Shown here in pieces: positions 1 to 13,300 of a stretch of 64,000 nucleotides of DNA. The stretch is from the NCBI GenBank assembly GCA_039566865.1, contig CM076957.1:6829896-6893895 (forward strand). Direction: 5' to 3'. The DNA is from Aurelia coerulea. Lineage: Eukaryota > Cnidaria > Scyphozoa > Semaeostomeae > Ulmaridae. Positions within the stretch are counted from its first letter, which is position 1. Each line of letters starts with the position of its first letter. Under the pieces are notes generated by a model. That model saw only the letters and a list, made by a program, of their open reading frames with translations, had not been told where the DNA came from and did not search any database. Both the position numbers and the translations under genes were made by a program.

Positions 1-1081
1 AATTTTTTAAAAGTTGCACTATTATGGGCATCATTTTGAGATAATTTGCAAAAGAATGGGTCGTGTACTGGAAAAAAAGTTGCAGAAGTATAGAAACCAC
101 AGGAAATAGTTCGTAATTGGTGAAATTATGCCTCATATTTTTCATAAGATTTGCGGAATCATGACCCTAATATTATTTGAGATCTATAGGATTATTGTTA
201 TGGTTTTAAATATTTTGGGCTATGTGAAACTTCACACCATCAGCGCAATCAAGTTCCCTCTGTGTACTTTGATCTGATGCACTCTCGGGCACTCAAATAA
301 CTTTGTTGTATCGCAAACCCAAATGTTAGTAGGCTTGAATTAGCTTTTCTTTTATAGCTTTGTATATATGCCTACTTTAAATGAATGAATAATAATAATA
401 ATTTTGTTTAAAGAAATTCTCCCTTGCTTAAATGCACAGTACTAGAACTATTGATGAGATGGCTTTCAGCGTATGATTTGTAATCCAACAACAAAAAAGT
501 AATCGTCTCAAAAACTGAGTTTAACTTTGACACAAGTGCACAAACTAATTTGAGACAAGCAGTCACGAAGATAACCTCTGTGCAGAATGATATGCATGAA
601 GATGGTTTGGTTCAGTGTGATCTCGTGCCTTCCCCCTGTCAATGGCGCCATTGTTTGCTGGGATTATGCAACTTTCTGTAGCTGTGTAAGAGGGGGATCC
701 TTCTACCTTCGGTGATGCTGCGAATGCTAGCCTCTGTGCAGGCCACCGGTTACATCATCCTCTAGAGTTGAATTATTTGCATAATGAGTACTATCAATAA
801 GGCTAATGATTCGTTCGTTCTAGAAAACGATTGTTTTGACATAATTGAGCTGCTAATGAAGTCAAGAACGTGCCAATTCTGGGTAAATTTGTTGTTGCGT
901 CAGGGTAAACATCTTGGTGATTTATCCATCTTATGGTGTCAAATCTGTCTAACATGAAATAAGCCGACGTCAAATGTTCCTATAGGATCGCGGGAAACTT
1001 CTGTCTTGTATGCGCTTTATGTGCGCTTTCTTTATTTCAGTGCCCAATTGCTTTAACGAGCGTGACGGAAATGGGTTACTT

Positions 1082-1112
<31 letters not shown>

Positions 1113-1299
1113 GACTTTCTGACTGACATCGGAGCCCCTTCTTAGATTACAAAGGACTTTGTAATCAAAAAGGAAGATTTAAAAAAAGCAGAACTAAATA
1201 TTGGTGATCTTTAAAAAATCAACTCTCTATTTTTGAAGCATCCAGTGCATGTACCATATTTGAGTTGTATGAGTCACAAATGAGAACAAAAAACCTCAC
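1..1299. other. POLB intron 11 (partial): repeat remnants
   Basis: No exon was recognised here. Bases 10-170 contain degenerate copies of the 'gcggaattatgggtc' word seen at 26.6 and 30.5 kb. Bases 340-410 look like a LINE 3' tail ending in (AAT)n. A (CTTT)n microsatellite lies at about 1083-1111. The rest holds nothing I can name. Confidence 0.5.
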
Positions 1300-1386
1300 C
1301 ATGAATTTTGCTTCTCCCAACGAAAGGGTATCTGTTATATAGTTAGCTTTTGTTAGATCATCGACCAATTTCTTTAGCTTTGAATT
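1300..1386 (-). CDS. POLB: POLB coding exon 11
   Basis: Encodes NSKLKKLVDDLTKANYI then TDTLSLGEAKFM (residues 212-240), matching human FITDTLSKGETKFM. Acceptor ttctag, donor gtgagg; phase 0 at both ends. It is the last exon of the gene found in the window. Confidence 0.94.
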
Positions 1387-4300
1387 CTAGAAATGAGGAA
1401 ACAAAACTAAAACCATCGTACAATAAGTAGATTAAAACATAAAAAACGTCTAACCGCAAAACCAGCGTTTAATGCACATACTCAAAGCGTAATTCTCCAG
1501 ATGTGACAATTTTGTTTGACGGTCAGTCATTTCTGCGTTGCACTAAATTCTTCCAAAATGTGCAAATACTTTGAGGCTAAAACGTCGTTGGAAATTTCTA
1601 GAAATTAATTTCTTTAGAAAAAGACGCTTGATAAACTTTTGCTCTGTTATAGCTCCACAAACAGCTATTTCTAATTTACGCGAAATGCTCTCTACTTTGG
1701 TTAGCTGATCAGTGTTGTGTAAAGGATGCAAGTGAATGGAAACTCACGCTTAACATCAAATATTAACACCTACAGGGTGTCCCAGAAAAATGTATGGGAC
1801 AGATTTGGTTTGATGCAGCGATGTGAATTTTAGCTTTAATCAATGGTTAATCTCTTGCAAAATGATCCTCGATAGTCAACTTGAGCATAGATACCTCGTT
1901 TGTTGGCATTGGTGCTTTGAGAGCAAAAATTTTAATCTTGAAAGCTCTAATTTGTGTCCACCGTCAAACTAGACAAATTCTCGAGACAAAGCGAATAAAT
2001 CAACGATGGCCTGTCTAAAATTTGAACAACATTAGATCATATCATATTCTAATTCACCAATTGTGCAGTTTCTTTATCTTTCTTTAATTTCAATTTTTAG
2101 TTTCGGTGTACTTCAAGAATTTGCTTCGGCGAAAAGGCCACAGCTCTGTCTTGGAGGTGGACGCAAATTTGAGCTTTCAAGATTAATACTTCAACTCTCA
2201 AAGCACCAGTATCAACAATGAAGGTATCTGTGTTCAACTTAACTAGCGAGGAACATCTTCAGAGTGATTAGCCATTGATTAAAGCTGAAGTCACATCGCT
2301 GGAGCCAACCAAATCTGTGTACTTTTTTATCAATCTTCAAATTAAATATCCAGGAACATTTTGAGATTAATTAGCCATTAATTTAAAGCTAATTCACATC
2401 GCTAAAACCAACCAAACTTGTATACTTTTTCTGGGACACCCGGTATACTGGACCTAGACTTCTTACTGGAGTCCCTTCCATTGCGCTCTTTGGCTTGCTG
2501 ATGTAGGTTCGGTCCGCAGAAACTCATAATAGTACTCTGAAAAACTTGACCCTATTTTGGCTTTCACACACGATACTCCGTATTACCAATCAGATCGTGA
2601 GATTTGGTAAAGAACAATGGTTTTCCGAGCCTTGATTCGATTGACGCAAGTAATTCGATTTGGACGAGTTGCTGCAGAGCTGGCTGAAAATCTGCCTGGT
2701 ACGTTTTTAATCCTAAAAACATGCAAATAGTCACATAACAAGACTTATTTCTGAGGAATGACACGAAAAGGGCCTAAGCAGCGATTAGATCATCATTCGA
2801 TTGATTGATGCACAAAATAGGGTCAGCTTTTTCACTGTTTTATTGTGAGTCCCTGTTGAGCAAGGTTTACCGCAAATACAACAAACTAATTAGAATTCAG
2901 TACCTGAATTTTTGCTATAGCAATAGAACAAGGGGCAATTAAGGAAGAACGATAGGCTGAGGTCATATAGTGAGTTTCTTAAACGCAAGACTTACTGTAA
3001 TCTGTCTTTACAGGACCTACCTTCCCTGCACCTTTGCCTTTCGTTTTTGATGTATAAGTTGGATGTGTTATCAAAACATCAATATCACCGCTGCTTTCAG
3101 CTCCTGAGAAGAAATGCAATTATAACAATTTTAAAACAGTAATATGTTTACATACAAACAGCAAATGAGTTGAAAACAAATATAGATGGACTCTACCGTC
3201 TCACTCAAAAGGCAATGACCAGAAAAATGTTTAAATCTCTTTATTGCAGCTATTAACTTATTTTCTCTAATTTCAGGGTTTCAGATTAATTCGCTGTTTC
3301 TCTTGCAGAATTTAACAGTTTCCTTCCTAGTTACAGTTTAATTTGGTTGTTATTCTTTTAGAAGAGTTGACAGATTTCTTTCCACAACAGATTTGGTTTG
3401 GTGCAGCGATGTGAATTTTAGCTTTAATCAATGGTTAATCTCTTGCAAAATGATCCTCGATAGTCAACTTGAACATAGATACCTCGTTTGTTGGCATTGA
3501 TGCTTTGAGAGCAGAAATGTTAATCTTGATAGCTCAAATTTGCGTCCACCATCAAACTAGACAAATTCTCGAGGCAAAGTGAATAAATCAACGATAGCCT
3601 TGATCAAATTTTAAAGCGCCAATCACAATGGCGAATTGTGTGCTCTCGGGCTGTCCATCTCTTACGACTATTATTGGAAAGATTTAAATTTAATTCCAAG
3701 TGCCATACATAGTGGGAACTCGCTGACTATAAGTCCTTCCCCACTATGGATGGCACGTAGTTAATTAGCCTTGTTGTTTTTGTAAATAGTTGTCTTTTAA
3801 ATGAATAAAGAAAACAAAAGAAAAGAAGGTGCCTAATGTTGCGTTTGTAGGTTTAATAGGCTTTTTTAGCAAGAAGATGTGACCCAAGAAAACGTCAGCA
3901 GGATTGTTTTGTTCGAGGATGTAATTTACGAAGCGAAATCAAACACTTTTGTGAATCTCCTGGGGTTTTGTGTAAGTTCTGTTATGAAATCGACAACCTG
4001 AAGAGTGTACTTTTGCAGGCCGCCCACCAAACATAGAACGTCGATATGGAAAGTAAAAACTATGTGTGAGCATATTCATAAGCAATGGAGACACGAGAAC
4101 ACAAACTATTTTCAAGGAGTCTTTATGAGTAGCTTTTGGGATAAAAAAAGCTGAAAAATTGGAATGCTCCACAAACCACTAAGCGTCTGCGTTTTCGAAG
4201 ACGTCCCCTGTTGCTAAAAAAGCCGTTATTCAAGGCTATTTTCAAATCAATTGTTTATATATACAAGCCGATGGTTCTGCTGACATAAGAATATGCAAAA

Positions 4301-7300
4301 TAAAGGATTTATGAAATTAGCTAATTATAAAACCAATCAATGGTTGCGAAAACAGAGCTACGTTATAAAAACCATCTAGAAAAACGGGTATGGCTCGGTG
4401 GTAGCACGCTTGACTACCAATCTGAAGGTTGGTGGTTCGAGTCCTCGCCCTGCCGAACCTGCTACTGAGTGTGAGGAGAGTCGCCAACTCTCTGTAATTC
4501 CAGGCTAAAGGAATCACGAGGTGTGGTCACATCGAGAGGAAGGACCAGGACGCTGCTTCGATAAGTTCAGCTTCTCAGCGTCTTAAAACTACCTTTGGAT
4601 ATTAGGTAGAAATGTATACAAAAAAATCTAGAAAAACGGCATCTCGGATGCAAATATCCCAGAAGCTATAGGGTTTCCCAAAAAGTAAACCGAGATAAAA
4701 AATCACTAAAAAAAAACGCGAATATCAAACCAATGAAGCAATTTTCTTTTTCATTTGGTTTGTTAATAGCCCAAAAATAATCCAAGATGATAAAACATGA
4801 TTTTCAATGCTTTAAGCCAAAAAGATTACACAATGAAAAACTGCATTTTTAGCTATGGTTTGTGAGTATGGACAATCTTCCCTGACAGCCAAAATTTTCC
4901 ATTTCTATCAACCTGGAAGTCTCTAATTATAGTTTTAGTTTCTTTCTGCCATTTGTGACCAAATTAACAGCCTAATACACACGAAGAAATTGATCTGCTG
5001 GTGATTCTTCGAATTCCTGGGTATGTCGCTGAAGCAACATAAAATCAAATCAAATCAAATCAAACTTATTTACAGTTGGTTGGTTTCTAGTTAACAACAA
5101 ATAATTAATACCAACTATTTACAATACAAGATACAACTAAAAAGATAAAAACTCTAATTTAAGTGCAAATATAGCACGTGCAGTTCTTGCCATCCCAGCA
5201 ACGTATTCCTTTTTTGAATTTCGCTAGAGAAGTTGTCAATTTTAGATCATCATTAAGGGTATTCCACAGTAGACTCCCTCTAAAGGATAGGGAATTTATT
5301 CCGTAGCGCCGAGAACTCACTGGGGGGAGCTTGCATAATTCCTTGGTACGAAGATTATAGGAAACATCTTTTTCTAATCATGACTGTATCTATAGATGTA
5401 TCACACGTGTACAGGGTCGTGTCGTCAGCAAAGTTACATATCTCCGAATCCAATTCCATGTAAAACAAGTCGTTTATAAAGATGTTGAAAAGTAAGGGTC
5501 CAAGAATAGAGCCCTGTGGTACACCAATGGAGATATGTTGCAGTGAGCTATATGCGGAGCCTATTTTAACCCTTTGTGTCCTGTTTGTCAGGTAGCTATA
5601 AACTAGTTTTAAAGCATTTCTCTTGAACCCATATGCTTCTAGCTTTGCAATCAGTAGATCGTGGGGTATACAGTCGTATGCTTTTGACAAATCCATTAGG
5701 ATTGTCCCTACTATACCCGACACATCAAGACATTTTTTCCAAGTCTCAACTACTCGAAATAGAGCATGTTGTGTGCTATATCCTTTTCGAAAGCCAGAGA
5801 GTAATGCAGATAATATACGTATCCTCTCCTCCCTCTACCATTGCTCACAATCAATGACCTGTTTTTTCCCTTCAGACGAGTTTTAGATTTACTTGATTTG
5901 AGAAAATCTTCATTTCTATCAATGCATTGATAACAAAAATTCAACAATCAATCACTATGCTGACATTTCTATAGCTACAAAACAAAGTTCAAATCACTTC
6001 CATCGAGAGATAACTATATTTCAATGCAACAGATATTATCAATGCATCTTTTTGGCGAACACTGCCGGTACCCCACTCTGCTCATTCCTTCAATGGACAT
6101 ATTTGTTACAAATTATCTGGTGTCCCAGAAAAGTAACCCTGTTAAGAATCTACCAAAATGATTATCAAACGAATGATGAATTTTCTCTTTGATATGTTTC
6201 GTCAATAATCCAGATATATATCAAGATATAAAATGTTGGTTTCTTTTCCAATACTCAAAGCGATGTTGAAAACCTTCTCTGAACTATAGTTTGTAAGCAA
6301 CGGCTCATACCAGGTGTCTTAAAAAAAGTACTCCCGTCTGAAAAATCACCAAAATTTGATTACACGGCCGATCTTCAATTTTATTTTTTGGGAAGTAGAT
6401 CAAGGACCAAATTATTTTCCAAGATATAGCTGATCTCGTAATTGGTTTGAAAATGAGAAAATTTAGCTCTTTTTAGGGCTACCTGGTTTTGGATCATACT
6501 GCAAATGATTTTTTGAACAGGAGTACTTTCTTGGAACACCCGGTAGATTAATCTTGCCTTAAAGATTAATTAGACTAAGACGAAGAACAATAGATTAATT
6601 AGATTAATTAGATTAATCGAATAGTCAGTCTTGTCTAAGAGCCAACATTTTGAGATCATATGCACCATCTTCAGGTCGCGAATGACAATGTGCGTTCTTC
6701 CTTGTCATTTAGGACCAAACTAGAAGCTGCATATACACAAAGAAATCGGTCTGGTCAGCATCATTTAGTTCTTGGAAAAGCGTCACACGCGGAGCATAGC
6801 TTCCAAATCTTTAACTCCGCGCAAAAAGGTGGGTGTAAAATTTTGTGATCTATTTCTTCTGGTTGAGTGGCTTGAAACAAACTTTAGTTACTTGTCTTTA
6901 ACTCTACCGTTGGACATTTCAGAAGTTCTGAATAATTTTCGAAATTTCAGCGTATGTTACATTTCAACTCATTTGAGGGTGTGACGTCATAAATTTCTAA
7001 ATCATAAACCAGAAAAGTGACAGACTTTTGCTTGATACCATATTGTAGATATCCATAAACTATGGTTTTCTTCGAAAATATTTCATGTTGTTTCACACAG
7101 TTTAGAAATTACGATGGTTTTGAATTTTTTTGAAAATTTTTCTTGAATTCTTGAAAAAGTAGAAAAACACTCTAATTTTGAAAATATTGAACATTTCAGA
7201 AAAGTCCAACGGTAGAATTATTGAGAAAAAGCTGAAGTTTCTTTGAAGTCATTCAGTTCAAAGAAATAAGTAACTGAATTTTACACCAGCATTTTTAAAG

Positions 7301-10300
7301 ATTTGGAACCTATGCTCACACGCGGTGTTCCTCAGGGGTCAGTCTTAGGGCCTCTGTTATTCAACATATACATTAATGATCTTCTACTCTTCATTCAAAA
7401 CTCGGATATATGTAATTATGCAGATGATACTACAATCTATGCCTGCGATAAGAACCTGGACAATATAGCTCATAGGCTTGAAAATGACTGTGGTGTAGCT
7501 TTAGAATGGTTTGCCGACAACTTTATGAAGTTAAATGCAGATAAATGCCATCTTTTGGTTCTTGGGCAGAGGTGTGATGATCCTGTTACTGTTAGGATTG
7601 GAAATGCGGATGTTGTAAATAGCTGCGAAGAGAAGCTACTCGGAGTTCAAATTGATAGCAAACTTTCCTTCGGTAATCATGTTTCCAAATTGTGTCAAAA
7701 GGCTAGCAATAAACTTTATGCACTTGCTCGCATATCCCCTTACATGGATCAGAGCAAACTAAGAACACTCATGGGGGCATTTATTACCAGTCAGTTTCAA
7801 TACTGTCCTTTAATCTGGATGTTTCACAGCAGGCAGCTCAGCCAAAAAATTAACAAAATACAGGAAAGGGCTCTGAGAATTACCTATAAGGAAACTGAAT
7901 CTACTTATAGTGAGCTATTAGAGAAGGACTGTGCCGTTACGATTCATGCAAAGAACTTGCAGTTACTTATGACTGAGATGTACAAAACAAAAAATAACCT
8001 GAGCCCTTCATTCATGCACGAAATTTTCTGCGAAAATGAAAGTCATTACAATTTGCGTAACAATAATGAATTCTTCCAACCTAGGGTGAGATCTTTCAAC
8101 AACGGGACAGAAAGCATCCGATTCAAAGGTCCACAGCTGTGGCAAACGTTATCACCAACTATACGAAATTCAGAATCTCTTTGTCAGTTTAAAACAAAAA
8201 TAAAAAATTGGAACGGAGAAAATTGCCCATGTAAATTATGCCGCGTTTTTATTCCGAAGTTGGGCTTTTTATGATGATAATATTTGAATATCTGCTTTTA
8301 AACACTTTTATGCTTTTATACTGTATACTTTTGATGAATTGTAAATATTTTATCCCCTTTTTTCTGATGTAACATTTGTATTTTAAAATTTTAACTAACG
8401 TTGGAATTAATTAGCTGATTATACTTTTAGCTATATTTTAATGTATCCAACGGTAAAGAAATTGATAATCAGGGTCAGCATGGCTCAGGCTCGATGTCAG
8501 CAAGCCCAAAAGAGCTAAATTTGAGAATTGTTTTTAAACCAATCATAAAATCAGCTAAACCCGGGAAACAATCCAATCCTTGGTCTACTTGCCAAAAAAG
8601 AAGTTTGAAGACCGGCCTTGGAATCAAATGTTGGTGTTTTTCAAACACGAATAATTTTTCTTTGGCACACCTCCGTTAGAAATTCTAAAAACTGATTACA
8701 AAAATCACCTCTTCTATAGCTTCCACAGATACATGCTGTGAATTCTTTGTCATGCTTGCTTATTTCATCAATGATAAACTCCTAAAATCAAAATGAACAA
8801 CATCAAATAAAACTCAAGATTGTTTAAAGGGGCAGTCTGACGTAAAACGCGGGTAGGTGAAGGTGAAGGTGAAGTTGCGGTTTTTAGCGCCAAGCGCTGG
8901 GATCGCAGAAGTAGAATAGGCCTAATCGAGTCCGCGAACCACTTGTCATGACGCTCAAGTGGTGGGGCCCTGCCGGGTATCAAACCCTGTCCGCCTGACT
9001 GTTCTGGCTGCAATGTCAGAGGATTACACCACTGCGCCACAACACCTTCGACGGAAACGGTTCTGCGTCGGACAATCCCATAGCTCTAGGCCTAAATGCC
9101 AAACATGTTTTCATCACCTTTCTTTTAGTCGTTATTCTAACGAAATCAATGGAGCAGCTAATCGAATAGTGTTCGAGAAGGTTCTTTTCATCGTTAGGTT
9201 TTACTAAGAATCATGAATCTGACTAAACAGCCATATTCTATGGTGGGTTTCTTGCCCACTTCGACTTGTAGATTGTCTCTTCGCAGCTTTTAAGTTGCCC
9301 AGTCAAGATCGCTGTTTACGATTTTCAGGAATTGGTGATAAATAAAATGGCTTTGTAAATGCATGAAATTAACATAGATGAACAACATATTTCAATTCAA
9401 TTCGATGGAAATGGATAAAAACATGCAATAATCTTCGTCAAAATCTCCATTGACGAGTCGATGCTTAGCCTAAGTACTTTCCATACATTTCATAAAAATA
9501 CAGTCCAAATTCCCCCCGCAGCGTCATATCCAACGGCCCCTTTAACATGAAAAAATACAAATAACAAAATAAACATGATGGGAAAAAAGAGATATCTTTT
9601 TGTCAGATTGTTATTGCCAGAAAACAGGCTCTAGCACTGGTGAAAGCAGCTTTCTTTCAATCTATTTAATTTCAGAAGAAATATTGACTTCATCACAAGT
9701 TGACGTTACAAATATTTTCAAACAGATACATTTTACAAAAAATGTCGAGTAGCTAAACATTTCAAGCAATTTCAATGGCTAGCTGCATATAAAATAGGTT
9801 CATCTTACATTTGTTACAGATCTTTATCTTTAATCTGAGCTTCACAATTATCACAAAGAAAATTCTGACGAACGGTTCAGCATCACTCAGAGAAAGCTCC
9901 CCCTTTAAGTGATTCCCTTAATACAACAAATTTGTTCCTGTATTTGTATTCCTATATTGAATTAATTTCCTGTTTCATTGCATTTATTTGCTTTTTATCG
10001 TGATAAAGTATAGTTTAGTTATTTTTCATATGTGCAGTTGGAATCTGAATTGTATGTTGCGGAGTTTAAAACATCAAACTGAAACTGAAAAAAATTCAAA
10101 CTTTCTTTTAATGAGAAAATTACCTGGTGTTTATCCATTTCGGAGCGAGGTATTCTTTTCTCGAAATCTTCAAAATGTCTGAAAGTATTGATTCGAAATT
10201 AGTGTGTGTGCAGAGCAGAGGCGTCAAATCTTTAAAAAGGCTAATGTAAATGGCTGTTATTTTTTTCTTTTGATGGAATGGCTTGAGAGAAATTTATGGG

Positions 10301-13300
10301 GCTCCGTCTCCAAATTTCGGTCGAAACAGTGATTTTGATGTACTTTGATGGGCAAAAACGGGGATATTGGCCATCTTATTGAGCTGCAGTGTTTCGTTCA
10401 ATTCCTACCCTGACCATCACTCCCCCGGGCAGCCCAGGGGTCAACAAAATTTCCTTGCTCAAATGCTCGGGGGCCGGGGAAAAATGTACGGTCAAATGCC
10501 CGGGAGTCGGGCACTGAGAAAATGCCATATTCCCAGTTACTGTGCAAGCAAAAGCTCCTATTCTTGCCAAATGCTCCCGCAAATGCTACTCAAATACCCG
10601 GGGGCCGGGGAAAAATGTGGGGTCAAATGCCCGGGAACCGAGAATATTTTTCGTGGAAATGCCTGGGGGTGTCTCAGGGGGATGGTCAGGGTAGGAATTG
10701 AACGAGACATAACTAGGGGCAAGAAGATACATCAAGGAGCCATAAAATGAAATCATTGAATAAAATAATAACGAAATTACTCACTTTAAGCCAATCTTTT
10801 GGTGATGATTAAGTTTATCATTATTCTTCTTCAGTTCTGATAAAAAATATTATAAAATACTATAGGAAACGAGATGAAGACAGGAAATACTTCATTCAAA
10901 TATCAAGATTTCTCTGAGAGATAGCAACATAAGTCACAAGTATTAAAGGTAAAATTGAGGAAAAGTCGAAAATGGAAGTTAGGGGACTGGAGAAAGCTTC
11001 GCCCTGTTCCGATAACTCAAACTCACGTATGAATGTCGAGCAGCACCACCGCAGAGGGCTCAAGAAAGCGCAATTTCCAATTGATATGGATGCCATACAC
11101 ATAACAGAAGATGTTTAGCTCATGTTATCGTTTGATAAGTAACATTTTGCCTCTTTATTCGTTTATAACATCAAAAGCAATTTACAATTGAAAGTTACAG
11201 GCTTTTACAAGATAACTGGCAATACTCTAGCATAGCCGCCCTCCCATACTTCAATGACCCCCTGGTATTAATTCAGACCCTACCTCACGCGTATCCAAAA
11301 TCAACGGAACCCCCAGGTGAGGTTTCTTTGTTTGTTTCACCTTCCACCCCGTCTCTTCATTGAGAGATTCGAAGCCATACCTCGTGATCGGTAGAGGGCG
11401 ATTTGTAGCCTATCTAACTGCAGTTAGAATTACACCCCCGGCTGGGAAGCAGGAGACATTATGATTGAGAATTGTTGTAAATATCCACTTAGAGAGTTGG
11501 AGTAAAGGTTGAAATGTTTTGACTGCGGTTCTGGTGAACAGTAGCAGAGAAACAAGAGAAAATATAATTGCTGCAAGGAAACACGAAGTGAAAAATGGCG
11601 ACTACTTGCGATTCCATCACAGGTAGGCCTTTTTCAGCCTCCCATATCGCTGGATTCACACGCCAAAAAAAAGTAAAGCAAGTCTGAACTTGCAGCTCAT
11701 TGTGACAGCAAAGTATTTTTTCGCGCGCTTTTTTAATTGTAGGACCCATTCCCTTTGTGAAACATCGCGAGACTGTACACAAAAAGCGTTCACAGCAGCC
11801 AGTGATCGGAGCAGGGCGATGGGGCTCTAGATCTTTCGCGAATTTTACATTTTAAGAAATTTCGCGGAATAAAGCCTTGCTGCGAATTTTGGCCAAAAAC
11901 GCAAAAAGTGCGAAAGTTTCTTGCCGCGAAAGTTTATTCGCTAAAAGTATGCAGTAACCAGATTATGAACAGCTTATTCAATCGGAAACAGTCCCTCCAC
12001 AATTCAATATTATGGCCAACATTTTAAGCGTCCAAAAATCTAAATGACCGAAATTTTTGAAACAATATAACTTCGACATCTGTCATAGACAGAATTAACC
12101 CTATTCTGATCTTAACCATGAAAAATGTGAGTTTGAAACTTCTTGACTTTTAACGAAATTTAATTGGCCACATAATTATCAACTTTTCCTTGTCTATTGT
12201 TATGTCACATGACCTCTATATGCCCTTTTATCAAGACTAGTCACAAAGAAAATCGTAAAATATTTGCTATTTTCATCCCAGTAGCGCCAAATACGAAGAC
12301 ACACCATTCGATTTGTCTTGAAAAAAACTTTCATTTAACATAATTGCGGTGCAGAAATCTTCATTCCCAATCTAATCCGTATCTTACCTTCAATGCTGCA
12401 AATGCCATCATCGACAAGATTTCTTGCAGCTGCAGGCCTGAAATAATAATAAAAGGATATTAATAGTTGGAAAACATAAATGAATGTGAACAACGACAGT
12501 TATTCATCATTTCATTTTAAGTAATCATTACCGGAACCCCGAAGCTACATAAATACGGAAGTGATTCGAGCAATTTCCGTGGTATACAAAATCATTGAAA
12601 GACTACTAGGTGAAAATGAAAAACACTCGCTGTTTAAGAAGCTATTCTAAAGCAGTGATATTATTGCATCATGATTATAAGTCAATGTTTGAGGTTTCTT
12701 GAAGGGTCTTCTGAAGAGAAAAAGCATTGGCACACAAAAAAGGAGACCTCGAATTCAGCCTCGTAGATCTTTTCGTATTTAAGGGGCTCCGTCGCCAACA
12801 AACCTGATCACACCGCACGTGTCAATTGTTCTCCATTGTTTTCTGCAGTTTGTTTGGTGGCTTCACCCAAGCCACCAACAAATGCTTTTTAAAAATCCAC
12901 TTATATCCAAGCAATCGTAAAGGATATGAATGTTTGGAATGTTTCCTAGCTGTGAAGTACAAAGATTTATCTTCAAAACGACGCTTTCATTTGTGAAAAA
13001 CAGGTAAACGTCCGTGTGATATTGCCCATCTAGAAACTGCAAAATCACCGTTTCGACCGAAATTTGGAGATGGAGCCCCTTTAAGTCAACATATCGGCTA
13101 TCGAACAAATACCATTATTATTCTGGGAATGTTATCCTTTCAAACGAGGAGCATGATTTAATAATCATCCGGTAAATACCGTTTGCACCGTTTGCAATAT
13201 CAATAGCCAGGTTACTTGAGTGACAAGAAGAACTTAGATGAGAAAGCTATTTCATTAAGATCGGTCATGCAATTCTTAAGTTATTAGTAACTTTGCTTGA

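Noticed and set aside
4391..4460. Possible functional tRNA gene
   Set aside because: A and B boxes are present, but the cloverleaf does not close and a 14-bp target duplication surrounds a 238-bp unit, so it is a SINE.
10367..10750. 127-codon plus-strand frame
   Set aside because: Made of the CCCGGG word-repeat element; repetitive composition, no homology recognised.
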